This document shows positions 51,492 through 60,907 of a stretch of DNA of 64,000 nt, piece after piece (positions within the stretch are counted from its first letter, which is position 1; every line of letters starts with the position of its first letter). Where the stretch lies: the NCBI RefSeq assembly GCF_014697625.1, contig NZ_JACJSG010000001.1, positions 1-64,000 on the forward strand, in the 5' to 3' direction. The stretch comes from Anabaena azotica FACHB-119. GTDB lineage: Bacteria > Cyanobacteriota > Cyanobacteriia > Cyanobacteriales > Nostocaceae. Made by a program: the position numbers and the translations under genes. The notes below the pieces were generated by a model. That model saw nothing but the letters and a program-made list of their open reading frames with translations. It searched no databases and was not told the DNA's origin.

Positions 51492-54014
51492 ATGGAACAC
51501 TGGCAATTTCTGATTCAGAAGCAGGGCGATCGCTCTTGGCACGCCTTGGAATCGCCAAACACGGAAATCCTAGAGGGTCGATATCGGGTTTTGGCTCGTT
51601 CTAATCTTCCTAATCAAGATGTGGAAGTGCGCGTAACTTACTTCTCCACCCAAGAAGTCCCGCCAAAGCGACGGATTCAAAAGCGATCGCGCCGCACTAG
51701 TCCCGAAGGCTTGATGGCGGTAATTCCTTTCACCTACCTCAAAGCAGGTGTTTGGGAATTACGCTGTTCTGGGGATTTGATATCAGATATCCTGGGTAAA
51801 TCCTGGCAATATGGTGTTCATCTGCAAGTGAAACCCCAGTTAGCAGAGGTGGTAGAGCCAGTTTTAGAACCAGAAAATAATTTAGAAACAATCTCAGACC
51901 CCATATCTGAGGAAAAACCGCCATCAAATCCGGAAGTAGAACTGGTAATTACTCAAGAGAGTTACTTCCTAGACCAAGATGACATAGCAATTGATCAGCC
52001 TGTAAATCCAGTATGGGTAAAAGGGGAAACAGCAGAGCAAATTTTACAAAATCTGATTGATTTAGCTTTGCCTGCGGAATCGCTGTTAGAAGAACCCCAA
52101 GTTGAGGATACACCAAAAGAGGAGCGATCGCTTCCCTTATTGCTGACTTTGGATCAGGAAACATATATTACTCGTTGGGGACATTTATTAACTATTCACG
52201 GGATTGTAGAGTTACAAAAAAATTTACAGCCAGCAGATGAAGCCTGTGATCTCAAAAATCTCTCCGGTTTGGAACTGCGAATAGAATTGCGATCGCCTCA
52301 AAGTTCAGAAGTATTGACTCAAATACGCCAATCTTTAGGCGACAAGTCCCTACCTTTGACAATTCGTTCTACATTTGATATTCCTGCTGACTGCGAATCT
52401 AAGCTAATTTTGGCAGATATTAATTTATATGGGGCAGTTGCTCATCAGGGAGAAGCGGCGCTATTAGCTAGTCATTCCTTCACAATTACAGCAGATGTCG
52501 CTGATTTGTTGGCGGTTAAAAATGCGGTTCAAGCTAGCTTAGTAGATGAACAAAATCACACCACATCCACTGCTGAACCCAGCGCTACCATTGATTTGGA
52601 ACTGTTCAATTTAGTTAAAACGCCGCCAATTTCATCACCGCCGACTTATCCATCTGTAAGCACGCCTTTACCAGAAGTAATTGATCCAGAATCGCTGAAT
52701 AAACAAACTGATTTACGTCTACCGCAATTACCCAAATTACCTGAAACGCCCATTGAAGCAACTGTTACAAATGATTTAATAACAGAACCAAGCTTAGACA
52801 TTCCTCCCTTAGAACCAGAGGAGACAACCATTCCTCAAACCCCCGCGCCTATCGATTTAGGTAAGTTAGTAATTAAACCGAGACTGCGTTTTTCTGGCAG
52901 TACCTTACCTTACTTAAAACGTTTGCCAGCCACGCCTAGTTTTAACGAAGTAACAACAAGCGAAGTTACAGAGGAATTACCACAGGTTGAGGTCGCAATT
53001 CCTGAGCCTGAACCTCATCTAGAAGAAGTGCTTAATGATACGCCAATTCCAGATGAAACTGTCACACAATTAGAGGCTGAACCAACACCGGAGACAATTG
53101 CCGCCTTAGAAACGGAGGAAATCGTTGATACCTCAACCACAGAATTACCAACAACGCCAACCCAATTAAATGAGAATGTCACACAAATAATATCTATTAC
53201 CCCACCGCGTCCTTATTCATCGCCGCTAATTCGCAAGTGGATGGAAAGTCAAGGATACACCCTACCGGAGATTTTCCCGGATAGCGATGAGGTTCCCCAG
53301 ACCCAGGTAACATCCGAAGAATCGCCTCCCGTCCCACCAATTGCCGAAACTCCAGACATTGAGGATACTTTACCACCAGTCCCAGATGTAGCAATAGAAC
53401 CAATAGAAATAGAATTAGTACCGCCAGAAGCAATAGAGTATCAGCCATCTGTGGAAATTGAGGAAAAAGCACCAGAACCACCGCCGCTAGAACCTGAATT
53501 ACCACCAGCAGAACCCATCCCAACACCATTAACCCGGATAGCAGAAGAAATTGTCCTAGATGATAGTGATGATGAGGCGGAATTAGAGGTAAATAACCAC
53601 CAGTTACCACAAGCACAACAGGCGATCGATTCTCCGGCAAAAATCCTCGAACCCTTACCGATACCGCAACTGTATGTACCTGATGGCGAACTGGTTGCGG
53701 GTAAGCTGACTAGGGTAAGAGTAGAGTTACCCAAAGTGTCGCCGCAAGTTGTAGTCAAATTATGGATGGAAGATTGCCAAACTCGCTGGCTACTAGATGG
53801 CCCCCATATACTCACAGAGTTACTACCGAACTCTTCAGGTAATCTAGAAGTGATGACTCAAATCAGCATCCCCTTCGGCTGCTTGGAGATTCGCATGGAA
53901 GCGATCGCACTCAACACCGTGACAAAACAAGAAAGCCACAAAGTCACAATCATCAAAACCGTCATCCCCCCTGATTTACCTAACGTCAGCCTCAATGACA
54001 TACTTGGGATGTGA
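51492..54014 (+). CDS. Large acidic Pro/Glu-rich hypothetical protein
   Basis: An 840-residue protein. Residues 1-115 form a folded domain of beta character (WQFLIQKQGDRSWHALESPN, VEVRVTYFSTQEVPP, LKAGVWELRCSGDLISD), possibly Ig-like. A second folded part lies near 210-350 (LPLLLTLDQETYITRWGHLL, LSGLELRIELRSPQ). Residues about 360-720 are low complexity, rich in Pro, Glu and Thr. A third beta domain closes the protein (about 725-840, LYVPDGELVAGKLTRVRVEL). There is no signal peptide. I do not recognise the family. It looks like a cytosolic scaffold. Confidence 0.75.
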   Translation: MEHWQFLIQKQGDRSWHALESPNTEILEGRYRVLARSNLPNQDVEVRVTYFSTQEVPPKRRIQKRSRRTSPEGLMAVIPFTYLKAGVWELRCSGDLISDILGKSWQYGVHLQVKPQLAEVVEPVLEPENNLETISDPISEEKPPSNPEVELVITQESYFLDQDDIAIDQPVNPVWVKGETAEQILQNLIDLALPAESLLEEPQVEDTPKEERSLPLLLTLDQETYITRWGHLLTIHGIVELQKNLQPADEACDLKNLSGLELRIELRSPQSSEVLTQIRQSLGDKSLPLTIRSTFDIPADCESKLILADINLYGAVAHQGEAALLASHSFTITADVADLLAVKNAVQASLVDEQNHTTSTAEPSATIDLELFNLVKTPPISSPPTYPSVSTPLPEVIDPESLNKQTDLRLPQLPKLPETPIEATVTNDLITEPSLDIPPLEPEETTIPQTPAPIDLGKLVIKPRLRFSGSTLPYLKRLPATPSFNEVTTSEVTEELPQVEVAIPEPEPHLEEVLNDTPIPDETVTQLEAEPTPETIAALETEEIVDTSTTELPTTPTQLNENVTQIISITPPRPYSSPLIRKWMESQGYTLPEIFPDSDEVPQTQVTSEESPPVPPIAETPDIEDTLPPVPDVAIEPIEIELVPPEAIEYQPSVEIEEKAPEPPPLEPELPPAEPIPTPLTRIAEEIVLDDSDDEAELEVNNHQLPQAQQAIDSPAKILEPLPIPQLYVPDGELVAGKLTRVRVELPKVSPQVVVKLWMEDCQTRWLLDGPHILTELLPNSSGNLEVMTQISIPFGCLEIRMEAIALNTVTKQESHKVTIIKTVIPPDLPNVSLNDILGM

Positions 54015-54089
54015 TTGGGGATTGGGGACTGGGGACTGGGGAGATGAGGGAGTAGGGGGAGATGGGGGAGATGAGGGAGTAGGGGGAGA

Positions 54090-54178
54090 ATAATAACTGT
54101 CACCTATCACCTATCACCTATCACCTGTCACCTGTCACCTGTCACCTGTCACCTGTCACCTATCACCTGTCAACTGTT
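54090..54178. repeat. CACCTGT/CACCTAT heptamer repeat
   Basis: About eleven tandem CACCTGT-type heptamers, preceded by GGGGAGATGAGGGAGTAG-like purine repeats (54012-54085). STRR-type, noncoding. Confidence 0.85.
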
Positions 54179-54263
54179 AAAAATCTTGAGAATTTAAAAA
54201 AAATGCTTGAATTTGCAGTAAGCTCGTCTTGAATTGTAGTGTGATTTAAGAGGAAAATTTACT

Positions 54264-54404
54264 ATGGTCTCAACACTTTTTCCTTCTCTGTTGGCTTATA
54301 GCACCTTCTTACCATCTCTTTTAGTCCCTTTAACTGGACTGGTTTTTCCTGCTGTCGCCTTCGCATTTATGTTTTTATACATTGAGCGCGAAGACCTTGT
54401 ATAG
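54264..54404 (+). CDS. psaI: Photosystem I subunit VIII (PsaI)-like protein
   Basis: A 46-residue single-span membrane protein, MVSTLFPSLLAYSTFLPSLL at the start and FMFLYIEREDLV at the end. The luminal N-terminus, one helix with LVPLTGLVFPAVAFAF, and the closing LYIERED are those of cyanobacterial PsaI, which sits at the PSI trimer interface next to PsaL. AGGA lies 12 bases before ATG. It is a single gene, convergent with psbEFLJ and followed by a strong terminator. Confidence 0.8.
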   Translation: MVSTLFPSLLAYSTFLPSLLVPLTGLVFPAVAFAFMFLYIEREDLV

Positions 54405-54508
54405 TCCAACCCAAGGTAACGGGTAATATGTAATTTAATGCTAAATTTTTTACTTATTACCTATTATCAAATCCTCAGACAAGCGATTTGAAAGTTACAA
54501 ATTAGAAT

Positions 54509-54540
54509 ACCGCCCATCTTTTAAAGATAGGCGGTTTTTT
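54509..54540 (+). terminator. Rho-independent terminator after psaI
   Basis: Stem ACCGCCCATCTTT / AAAGATAGGCGGT with one mismatch and a TTTTTT tail on the plus strand. Confidence 0.85.
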
Positions 54541-54580
54541 AATGCTGTTTTCTAAACAAGGGCTAGAAAATCCAGACTAA

Positions 54581-54706
54581 TTATAATGAAGAACCGAGTC
54601 CAGCGTAGGCTCCGTAAAAGAAAATGCCTACAACTGTAATTACACCTAAACCTGCGATCGTAGCGACGACCCACAAAGGTATTCTCCCACCGCTTCCAGC
54701 AGACAC
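54581..54706 (-). CDS. psbJ: Photosystem II protein J
   Basis: A 41-residue single-helix protein, [20 protein letters not shown] at the start and [13 protein letters not shown] at the end, matching PsbJ, a PSII core subunit near the QB plastoquinone channel. Start is GTG at 54706 with GGGAGG upstream. It is the last gene of psbE-F-L-J. Confidence 0.95.
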   Translation of the reverse strand: MSAGSGGRIPLWVVATIAGLGVITVVGIFFYGAYAGLGSSL

Positions 54707-54773
54707 AGCTTTTCCTCCCTTAACAACGAATCAACACAGGTTGAATAAACAAAAATTCAAAACAGAGTTCCAG

Positions 54774-54893
54774 TTAGTTAAAGAAGTAACTGGAGAATAG
54801 AATACCTAGAACAAAAACTAGTAATAGTCCTAGATAAAGTGAAGTCCGGTTAAGTTCTACCGGCTGATTATTAGGATTGGGCGTTCTTTCCAT
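54774..54893 (-). CDS. psbL: Photosystem II protein L
   Basis: A 39-residue single-helix protein, [20 protein letters not shown] at the start and [11 protein letters not shown] at the end, which is the conserved PsbL sequence. It supports QA function and PSII dimer formation. Third gene of the operon. Confidence 0.97.
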   Translation of the reverse strand: MERTPNPNNQPVELNRTSLYLGLLLVFVLGILFSSYFFN

Positions 54894-54913
54894 GATTTAC
54901 TCCTAGTGTATAA

Positions 54914-55051
54914 CTAGCGTTGAATAAACTGCATTGAGGCGATCGCGCCCAAGAAGAATACAGTAGGTACAGCTAGAGTATGAACTGCCAGCCATCTGAC
55001 TGTAAAAATAGGATAGGTTACTGGTTGATTGATGTTATTGCCGCTAGTCAT
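54914..55051 (-). CDS. psbF: Cytochrome b559 subunit beta
   Basis: A 45-residue single-helix protein with the haem-ligand His24 in [14 protein letters not shown] and the end SMQFIQR. With PsbE it forms cytochrome b559 of the PSII reaction centre. It starts at ATG 55051, nine bases after the psbE stop. Confidence 0.97.
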   Translation of the reverse strand: MTSGNNINQPVTYPIFTVRWLAVHTLAVPTVFFLGAIASMQFIQR

Positions 55052-55060
55052 GATTTCAAA

Positions 55061-55309
55061 CTACTTTCCAATCAGTTCTTCAACTTTCTGTTTAGCTTCA
55101 AAGCGATTGTCCACAATGGGCAGTTCTTGCCTTGTTTGTGTGAAATACTCATTAGGACGTGGAGTACCAAACACATCATAAGCCAACCCAGTGCTGACGA
55201 ATAACCAACCAGCAATAAATAGTGCTGGAATGGTGATGCTGTGAATTACCCAGTAACGGATACTGGTGATGATATCGGAAAACGGACGTTCTCCTGTAGT
55301 CCCTGACAT
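55061..55309 (-). CDS. psbE: Cytochrome b559 subunit alpha
   Basis: An 82-residue protein with haem ligand His23 in [15 protein letters not shown], one membrane helix and the luminal domain [20 protein letters not shown]. It pairs with PsbF to bind the haem and is essential for PSII assembly. First gene of psbE-F-L-J; ycf48 lies 105 bases upstream on the same strand. Confidence 0.98.
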   Translation of the reverse strand: MSGTTGERPFSDIITSIRYWVIHSITIPALFIAGWLFVSTGLAYDVFGTPRPNEYFTQTRQELPIVDNRFEAKQKVEELIGK

Positions 55310-55414
55310 TGAGATCCCCTACCTTCAGAATGATTGTTATTGAGTTTATTATCCTACAAAGTTAAGAAAGAGTTACAAGTTGCAACTTTCTTCTCATAAA
55401 AGTAGAACAAATAC

Positions 55415-56437
55415 CTACGCAGTTGGCTCGGTTTTAGCAGCCTTAGCCACATCTGGTTGGTATTTTAAGAGAACACCGCGATCGCCAATCACAAAACCTT
55501 GATCCGGCTTGAGAAAAACAATCTTGTAGAAATTCGCTGCTACTTGCTCTACATCTCGGTCTTTTTCCCAGGTTTTGCCGCCATCGGTACTCACCAACAA
55601 ATTACCACTACCGCCACTCACCCATAACTCATTGGGTGTGCGGTAAGCCATATCTAGCAAACCCCAACTAGTGGAAAATTCAGGATTTGTCGCTTCTAGC
55701 CACTCTTCAGGCTTTGCTGGGTCGCTAAACTGAACCTGACCACCCCTAGCCAGTAACCACAACTGTCCATCCTGAGAAAAGCCCATATTTTCCACACGGC
55801 GGGAACTATTGCGATTGTGAGGAACCCAAGCATTTTGTCCAGGTTCCCAAGTAGAGTAGAAACTACCCTTAGCGGAAACAGCCACATACTTACCATCAGC
55901 AGAACGTTCCAAATTCCGCACCACCCCGACAGCCGCCTCTACCTGCGCTTTCCAGTTTTTGCCGCCATCAGTAGTTTTATAAATAGCGCCTACATCAGTT
56001 GCAATTTCCGCCGAGTTTTCTCCCAAAGCTTGCACAGCAATGGGATTACCTGGAAGCTTTTCACTGAGGGCAATACGTGACCAAGAACGACCCTCATCAG
56101 TGGTATGCAGTAGTAGAGAAGGTTCACCAGCAATCCAGCCTTCCTGAAGAGCGAAACTTACCGATTCAAAACGGTATCTATCATCATCCAAAGCCAATTC
56201 TAGAGGTTTCCAAGTATTTCCGCCATCATTAGTTTCCAAGAGAGTAGAATTACTACCCACCAAAAAACCATGCTGAGGATTTTCCGTAAACCCAATATCA
56301 AATAATTTGGCTTCTGTTGGCACAGAAACGACTGCCCAAGGATTGTAGCTGGTAGAGGGAACCTTACTACAGCCAAAACACAAGAACACTACCATCAACA
56401 AAGCAAATATTTTTTGCCAACTTTTCACAATAACCAC
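55415..56437 (-). CDS. ycf48: Photosystem II assembly factor Ycf48
   Basis: A 340-residue lipoprotein with signal and lipobox LCFGC (Cys23), then a seven-bladed beta-propeller made of repeats of the kind LLETNDGGNTWKPL, LLHTTDEGRSWSRI, IYKTTDGGKNWKAQ and LLVSTDGGKTWEKD. Ycf48 binds the D1 precursor and helps assembly and repair of the PSII reaction centre in the thylakoid lumen. Position between rubA and psbEFLJ is the common cyanobacterial order. Confidence 0.96.
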   Translation of the reverse strand: MVIVKSWQKIFALLMVVFLCFGCSKVPSTSYNPWAVVSVPTEAKLFDIGFTENPQHGFLVGSNSTLLETNDGGNTWKPLELALDDDRYRFESVSFALQEGWIAGEPSLLLHTTDEGRSWSRIALSEKLPGNPIAVQALGENSAEIATDVGAIYKTTDGGKNWKAQVEAAVGVVRNLERSADGKYVAVSAKGSFYSTWEPGQNAWVPHNRNSSRRVENMGFSQDGQLWLLARGGQVQFSDPAKPEEWLEATNPEFSTSWGLLDMAYRTPNELWVSGGSGNLLVSTDGGKTWEKDRDVEQVAANFYKIVFLKPDQGFVIGDRGVLLKYQPDVAKAAKTEPTA

Positions 56438-56626
56438 CGACTTTTAGTTGTTTCTAAATTTGTGTAAGGTTTCTCTAGAAGGTTTACCTTAAGCAGAATA
56501 GGGAAGTGAGGAGTAGGGGGAGATGGGGGAGTGGGGGGAGATTGGGGAGTGGAGGGAGATGAGGGAGTGGGGGGAGAAGTGATTAACTTTCCCCTTTCCC
56601 CTTTCCCCTTTCCCCTTTCCCCAGCC
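56438..56626. repeat. GGGGGAGATGGGGGAG-type purine repeat
   Basis: Repeated AGTGGGGGGAGAT units followed by CCCCTTT repeats, between rubA and ycf48. Open frames here are products of the repeats. Confidence 0.75.
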
Positions 56627-56962
56627 CTACTGCAAGCCATAAAGACTAATAAAGAACAAGAACGCCAAAGCCAAAGCGCCGAAAATGAGAATATTCTTTT
56701 GCCCTGGAGTCAGCTTGTTGACACCTAGACCATAACCGAGATTTTCCTTGAAACCGGAAGCTGTACCCGCCGGGCCGATATTGGTAAAAGCCACCTTTTT
56801 CGCCGTACAAACTGGACAGCGCCAATTGACTGGCAGTTCAGCAAAGGGTGTCCCCGCAGCAATGTCATGCTTATCGTCACCCTTCTCTGGTTCGTAAACA
56901 TAACCGCAGGCGCGACACTCAAAGCGGTCTAACACTGTATTCTCAACAGCTTGTTCGCTCAT
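56627..56962 (-). CDS. rubA: Membrane-anchored rubredoxin RubA
   Basis: A 111-residue protein. The rubredoxin domain has C16-x-x-C19 (ECRACGYVYEPEKGD) and C49-x-x-C52 (RCPVCTAKK) binding one iron; a single C-terminal membrane helix (ILIFGALALAFLFFISLYGL) anchors it to the thylakoid. RubA is needed for photosystem assembly and is clustered with ycf48 and psbEFLJ in cyanobacteria, as here. ATG 56962 chosen; the frame extends upstream but without the family's sequence. Confidence 0.95.
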   Translation of the reverse strand: MSEQAVENTVLDRFECRACGYVYEPEKGDDKHDIAAGTPFAELPVNWRCPVCTAKKVAFTNIGPAGTASGFKENLGYGLGVNKLTPGQKNILIFGALALAFLFFISLYGLQ

Positions 56963-57157
56963 GGTTAAAGTCTCGCAGAAAAGAATTATTAAATATACGT
57001 TAAAAATTATGACATAACTGTTAGACTTTTCTATCACTTATAAAAATGATTCAAATACCCGAAATGCGTCTGTTGCCCAGAGTTCAGAAAACCTAAGAAG
57101 ATATAATGTAAAAGAAAGTAACAGCCTAATTTACACTATAAGCGGTAGATATTCATT

Positions 57158-57520
57158 GTGTTTGTCCTTAGCGGTTACGAGTACCTACTAGGCTTCCTCA
57201 TTATCTGTAGCCTAGTTCCTGCCTTAGCGCTTTCTGCGTCCAAGCTCCTACGACCAAAGGGTAACAGCCTGGAACGCCGCACCACCTACGAATCAGGTAT
57301 GGAACCCATTGGGGGAGCCTGGATTCAGTTCAATATCCGTTACTATATGTTTGCCTTGGTCTTTGTCGTCTTTGACGTGGAGACTGTGTTCTTATATCCT
57401 TGGGCAGTTGCTTTTCACCGTCTGGGGCTATTGGCATTCATTGAAGCGCTGATTTTTATTGCAATTCTTGTAGTCGCCCTAGTTTACGCCTGGCGTAAAG
57501 GAGCTTTGGAATGGTCTTGA
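57158..57520 (+). CDS. ndhC: NAD(P)H-quinone oxidoreductase subunit 3
   Basis: A 120-residue membrane subunit with three helices of the thylakoid NDH-1 complex. Conserved parts are [20 protein letters not shown] and [20 protein letters not shown]. Start is GTG at 57158. Its end overlaps ndhK by 10 bases. It is divergent from rubA. Confidence 0.97.
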   Translation: MFVLSGYEYLLGFLIICSLVPALALSASKLLRPKGNSLERRTTYESGMEPIGGAWIQFNIRYYMFALVFVVFDVETVFLYPWAVAFHRLGLLAFIEALIFIAILVVALVYAWRKGALEWS

Positions 57521-58248
57521 ATTCTGATTTAACTACTCAGGACAAAGAGAGAATCATCAACCCAGTTGAACGTCCTACAGTCACTCAAGACCTATCGGAA
57601 AACGTCATTTTAACCACGGTTGATGACCTCTACAACTGGGCTAGGCTTTCGAGTCTGTGGCCTTTGTTATTTGGTACAGCTTGCTGCTTTATTGAATTTG
57701 CAGCACTAATTGGTTCTCGTTTCGACTTCGATCGCTTCGGACTCATCCCGCGTTCTAGTCCCCGTCAAGCCGATTTGATTATCACAGCCGGCACTATTAC
57801 CATGAAGATGGCTCCTCAGTTGGTGCGTCTTTATGAACAAATGCCCGAACCTAAGTATGTAATTGCGATGGGTGCTTGTACAATTACAGGCGGGATGTTC
57901 AGTGTTGATTCACCTACAGCCGTGCGTGGTGTTGACAAGTTAATTCCTGTTGATGTATATTTACCAGGCTGTCCTCCCCGTCCCGAAGCAATCATTGACG
58001 CAATTATTAAATTGCGGAAGAAGATTGCTAACGATTCGATGCAGGAACGCAGCCAAATCAAACAAACCCACCGTTTCTACAGCACGACTCATAACTTGAA
58101 GCCAGTAGCAGAAATATTAACTGGCAAGTATATGCAGTCTGAAACTCGCTTCAACCCACCAAAAGAATTGGCAGAAGCGATCGGTCTGCCTGTTCCCCCT
58201 GCACTGCTGACATCACAAACTCAGAAGGAGGAACAGAACCGTGGCTGA
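57511..58248 (+). CDS. ndhK: NAD(P)H-quinone oxidoreductase subunit K
   Basis: A 245-residue Fe-S subunit carrying cluster N2. Cluster ligands are C58 and C59 ([10 protein letters not shown]), C123 (MGACTITGG) and C154 (LPGCPPRPE). It links the peripheral arm to quinone reduction in NDH-1, which serves cyclic electron flow, respiration and CO2 uptake. It overlaps both neighbours, indicating translational coupling. Confidence 0.98.
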   Translation: MVLNSDLTTQDKERIINPVERPTVTQDLSENVILTTVDDLYNWARLSSLWPLLFGTACCFIEFAALIGSRFDFDRFGLIPRSSPRQADLIITAGTITMKMAPQLVRLYEQMPEPKYVIAMGACTITGGMFSVDSPTAVRGVDKLIPVDVYLPGCPPRPEAIIDAIIKLRKKIANDSMQERSQIKQTHRFYSTTHNLKPVAEILTGKYMQSETRFNPPKELAEAIGLPVPPALLTSQTQKEEQNRG

Positions 58249-58762
58249 TGAAGTAAAACCAGTCCCCGCAGAACAGGCTATAGTACCATCTGGGCCTATT
58301 TCCCAGTGGCTATCAGAAAATGGTTTCGCTCATGATTCTTTAGAAGCCGACAAAAACGGCATAGAGATAATTAAAGTCGAGCCAGATTTCTTGCTTCCCA
58401 TCGCTACAGCTTTGTATGCTTACGGGTTTAATTATCTCCAGTTTCAAGGCGGTATCGACCTCGGCCCCGGACAGGATTTGGTGAGCGTGTATCACTTAGT
58501 TAAAGTCGGTGATAATGCTGATAAGCCCGAAGAAGTGCGGGTGAAGGTGTTCTTACCAAGGGAGAATCCTGTAGTCCCTTCAGTCTACTGGATTTGGAAA
58601 ACCGCAGACTGGCAAGAACGTGAATCATACGATATGTTCGGCATCATCTACGAAGGACACCCCAACTTGAAGCGTATTTTAATGCCAGAGGATTGGGTAG
58701 GTTGGCCTTTGCGGAAGGATTACATCTCACCTGATTTCTACGAGTTGCAGGACGCTTATTAG
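58241..58762 (+). CDS. ndhJ: NAD(P)H-quinone oxidoreductase subunit J
   Basis: A 173-residue subunit of the NDH-1 peripheral arm (30-kDa/NuoC-like family). Typical segments are [20 protein letters not shown] and [19 protein letters not shown]. Start is GTG at 58241, overlapping ndhK by 8 bases with a GAGGA site inside ndhK. Last gene of ndhC-K-J. Confidence 0.97.
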   Translation: MADEVKPVPAEQAIVPSGPISQWLSENGFAHDSLEADKNGIEIIKVEPDFLLPIATALYAYGFNYLQFQGGIDLGPGQDLVSVYHLVKVGDNADKPEEVRVKVFLPRENPVVPSVYWIWKTADWQERESYDMFGIIYEGHPNLKRILMPEDWVGWPLRKDYISPDFYELQDAY

Positions 58763-58788
58763 GCTGAGTGCTGAATTGTCTCATCTTT

Positions 58789-58825
58789 AACCCCTTTCCG
58801 GCGGCGGAGAGGGGTATTGTTTTTT
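58789..58825 (+). terminator. Terminator of the ndhCKJ operon
   Basis: Stem ACCCCTTTCCG / CGGAGAGGGGT (with small mismatches) followed by ATTGTTTTTT. Confidence 0.75.
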
Positions 58826-58958
58826 AATACAGATAAAAGTTTAAGTATAAAAGTATTCAGATGGTTTATCTCGTCAAAGGTATTAACGAAGTATAAGATA
58901 AGACTTTGTATAAGTTATAATTTTTTTAAGCAAAAAATTATACTACTGCCAATATTTT

Positions 58959-60482
58959 ATGTCTCATCTTCGCACCATTCCAGAAGGCACTCCCTTAAAT
59001 AGCCCAATCCATGTTATTCATCACCTTGAATCTAGGCTTGTTTCCTTGGATGAGCAACAGCAGCAAGTTGCGTTCCAGTATCCCGATGCTCCACAACGTA
59101 TTAGAGGATTAGCTGGAACCGGAAAGACTGTGACATTTGCTAAACGGGCGGCGATGATTCACAAAGATCATCCAGACTGGAAAATTGCTTTTATTTTCTT
59201 TACTCGTTCTCTCTATGATCAAATTATCTATGAGAGAATTTCCACATATTATCAGGAATTATCCGGTGGACAAGAACCTAATTGGAATAATCTAAATGTA
59301 CTTCACGCTTGGGGAGCAAAAGATAGAGACGGTTTTTATCGTAATCTTGCTCACAAATGTTCTCTAAAACCCCTATCAGTTAGAGATGTAGAAAATATAT
59401 TTGGTTATAAAGTCTCACCAGCAGTTGCTTTTGAATATATTTGTGATCAGTTAGAAGCACAGATTACTGATTATCCTAAGCTTTATGACATAATTTTAAT
59501 TGATGAAGGGCAAGATTTACCTCCTTCTTTTTATCGTTTAGCCAGAAATATACTTAATGAACCAAAACGACTTTATTGGGCTTATGATGAAGCACAGGGA
59601 ATCGGTTCATTAATAGTACCTGAACCAAGCGTAATTTTTGGTAGAAATAATGATGGCTCTTTAATTGTTGATATACGGGGTCAATCTAAAAATTTTAATA
59701 AATGCTACCGAACTCCCAAGCAATTATTAATGATAGCTCATGCTGTTAATATGGGGCTTTTAAGAGATGAAGGTGTTCTACAAGGTGTGACCCAAAAAGC
59801 TCAATGGGAAAATTTAGGTTATACAGTATTGGATGGAGATTTTAGCGACTCAAGCGTTAAACAAAAGAAACTAGTTAAAGTTGAAAGACAGCCTGAAAAA
59901 AATATTCATCCAATAGACAATAGTGATTTTCCTTATCAAGATGCCATTGGAGATATTTTCGAGTTACAAGCTTTTGACAACGAGGAAGAAGAACAAGAAT
60001 GGATAGCTCAAAAGGTAGCGAATGATTTACAGCATGGATTGCAACCATCAGATATTATAATTACTGCTTTGTGCGGTAATGATGAAAAAAAATATTTTCA
60101 AAAATTGAAACAAGCTTTGATTAATTATGATGTTCATGCTTACATTGCAGGAGTAGACGACAGTAGGGACATTTTTCAAAAGGATGGTTGCGTAACAATA
60201 TCTAATATTTACAGAGCAAAGGGAAATGAGGCTTATAAAGTTTACGTTTGTAGGGTTCATTATGCAATACAACCTTTAAGTTATAAAGAAGAAACTGAAT
60301 TGCATAAACGAAATGAAGCATTTGTAGCCATAACCCGTGCAAGAATATGGTGCGTAGTTACAGGCTTAGAATCTCCTATTTTTGAAGAAATGCGCCAATA
60401 TAAAGAACAATTTCCTTATTTGATTTTTCCGGCTTTCAATAAAAATTCTCTAAAGCGAGTAACGGATGTATTAGATGAATAA
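58959..60482 (+). CDS. Stand-alone SF1 (UvrD-like) helicase/ATPase
   Basis: A 507-residue superfamily 1 ATPase. Walker A is GLAGTGKT (50-57) preceded by a Q-motif region LDEQQQQVAF; motif II is LIDEGQDLPPSFYRL (about 179-193); motif VI is NEAFVAITRARIW near 448-460, as in UvrD. The middle part is shorter than in UvrD, lacking most of the 1B/2B subdomains, and no nuclease domain is fused. The gene is more AT-rich than its photosynthetic neighbours and looks acquired. DNA repair or defence is possible; no partner nuclease is adjacent. ATG 58959 follows an AT-rich promoter region. Confidence 0.82.
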   Translation: MSHLRTIPEGTPLNSPIHVIHHLESRLVSLDEQQQQVAFQYPDAPQRIRGLAGTGKTVTFAKRAAMIHKDHPDWKIAFIFFTRSLYDQIIYERISTYYQELSGGQEPNWNNLNVLHAWGAKDRDGFYRNLAHKCSLKPLSVRDVENIFGYKVSPAVAFEYICDQLEAQITDYPKLYDIILIDEGQDLPPSFYRLARNILNEPKRLYWAYDEAQGIGSLIVPEPSVIFGRNNDGSLIVDIRGQSKNFNKCYRTPKQLLMIAHAVNMGLLRDEGVLQGVTQKAQWENLGYTVLDGDFSDSSVKQKKLVKVERQPEKNIHPIDNSDFPYQDAIGDIFELQAFDNEEEEQEWIAQKVANDLQHGLQPSDIIITALCGNDEKKYFQKLKQALINYDVHAYIAGVDDSRDIFQKDGCVTISNIYRAKGNEAYKVYVCRVHYAIQPLSYKEETELHKRNEAFVAITRARIWCVVTGLESPIFEEMRQYKEQFPYLIFPAFNKNSLKRVTDVLDE

Positions 60483-60613
60483 GTCGTAAAGTTTTGTTAT
60501 CAGGCATTATGAAATCGCTTCACGATTTCTTGGCATTTTTACTCGCCGTTCCATGTTCTAAAGTGGAATGATGGAGTTATGAAGGTGAGTGATCGAATTT
60601 TTTACTTGCAGTT

Positions 60614-60650
60614 TCGCGTTCACAACTCCATCATTGTACTTGTGAACGCG
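60614..60650. repeat. Inverted repeat CGCGTTCACAA
   Basis: Arms CGCGTTCACAA and TTGTGAACGCG, loop CTCCATCATTGTAC-like. Related fragments (AATGATGGAGTTA) occur at about 60568 and 61092, so it belongs to a local repeat family. The rest of 60483-60680 holds no gene. Confidence 0.65.
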
Positions 60651-60680
60651 ATCGCTCTACCATTGAACTTAAATTTTATT

Positions 60681-60716
60681 TTAGATAATCCATACACTTG
60701 AATCGACAAGAATCAT
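60681..60716 (-). pseudogene. vapC toxin remnant (first 11 codons)
   Basis: The frame beginning at ATG 60716, overlapping the vapB stop as ATGA, reads MILVDSSVWII and then a TAA. MILVDSSVWI is the exact opening of PIN-domain VapC toxins (first catalytic Asp in LVDSSVW). The rest of the toxin is gone, replaced by AT-rich and repeat sequence. Confidence 0.75.
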
Positions 60717-60907
60717 GGATTTGTTCGTAACTCCTCAAGGTTGTCGTCCCATTGAAGTTTACCTCTATATGCCTTAATTTTTTCTTGTTGTTTTAATTTA
60801 ATCAGTGTCTTCAGTCCAAGTTCAATTACTTCTTGTTTATTCTGAAGACCCGTTACATTTATTGCCTCTTCTATTAGTTTTTCATTAATAGCTAAATTAT
60901 CTTCCAT
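60713..60907 (-). CDS. vapB: VapB-family antitoxin, now without its toxin
   Basis: A 64-residue protein: MEDNLAINEKLIEEAINVTG at the start, then NKQEVIELGLKTLIKLKQQE and the tail KLQWDDNLEELRTNP. The ribbon-helix-helix start and the WDxxLEELR toxin-binding tail are those of VapB antitoxins. The stop overlaps the start of a truncated vapC. It may persist as an orphan regulator or as an anti-addiction remnant. Confidence 0.8.
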   Translation of the reverse strand: MEDNLAINEKLIEEAINVTGLQNKQEVIELGLKTLIKLKQQEKIKAYRGKLQWDDNLEELRTNP

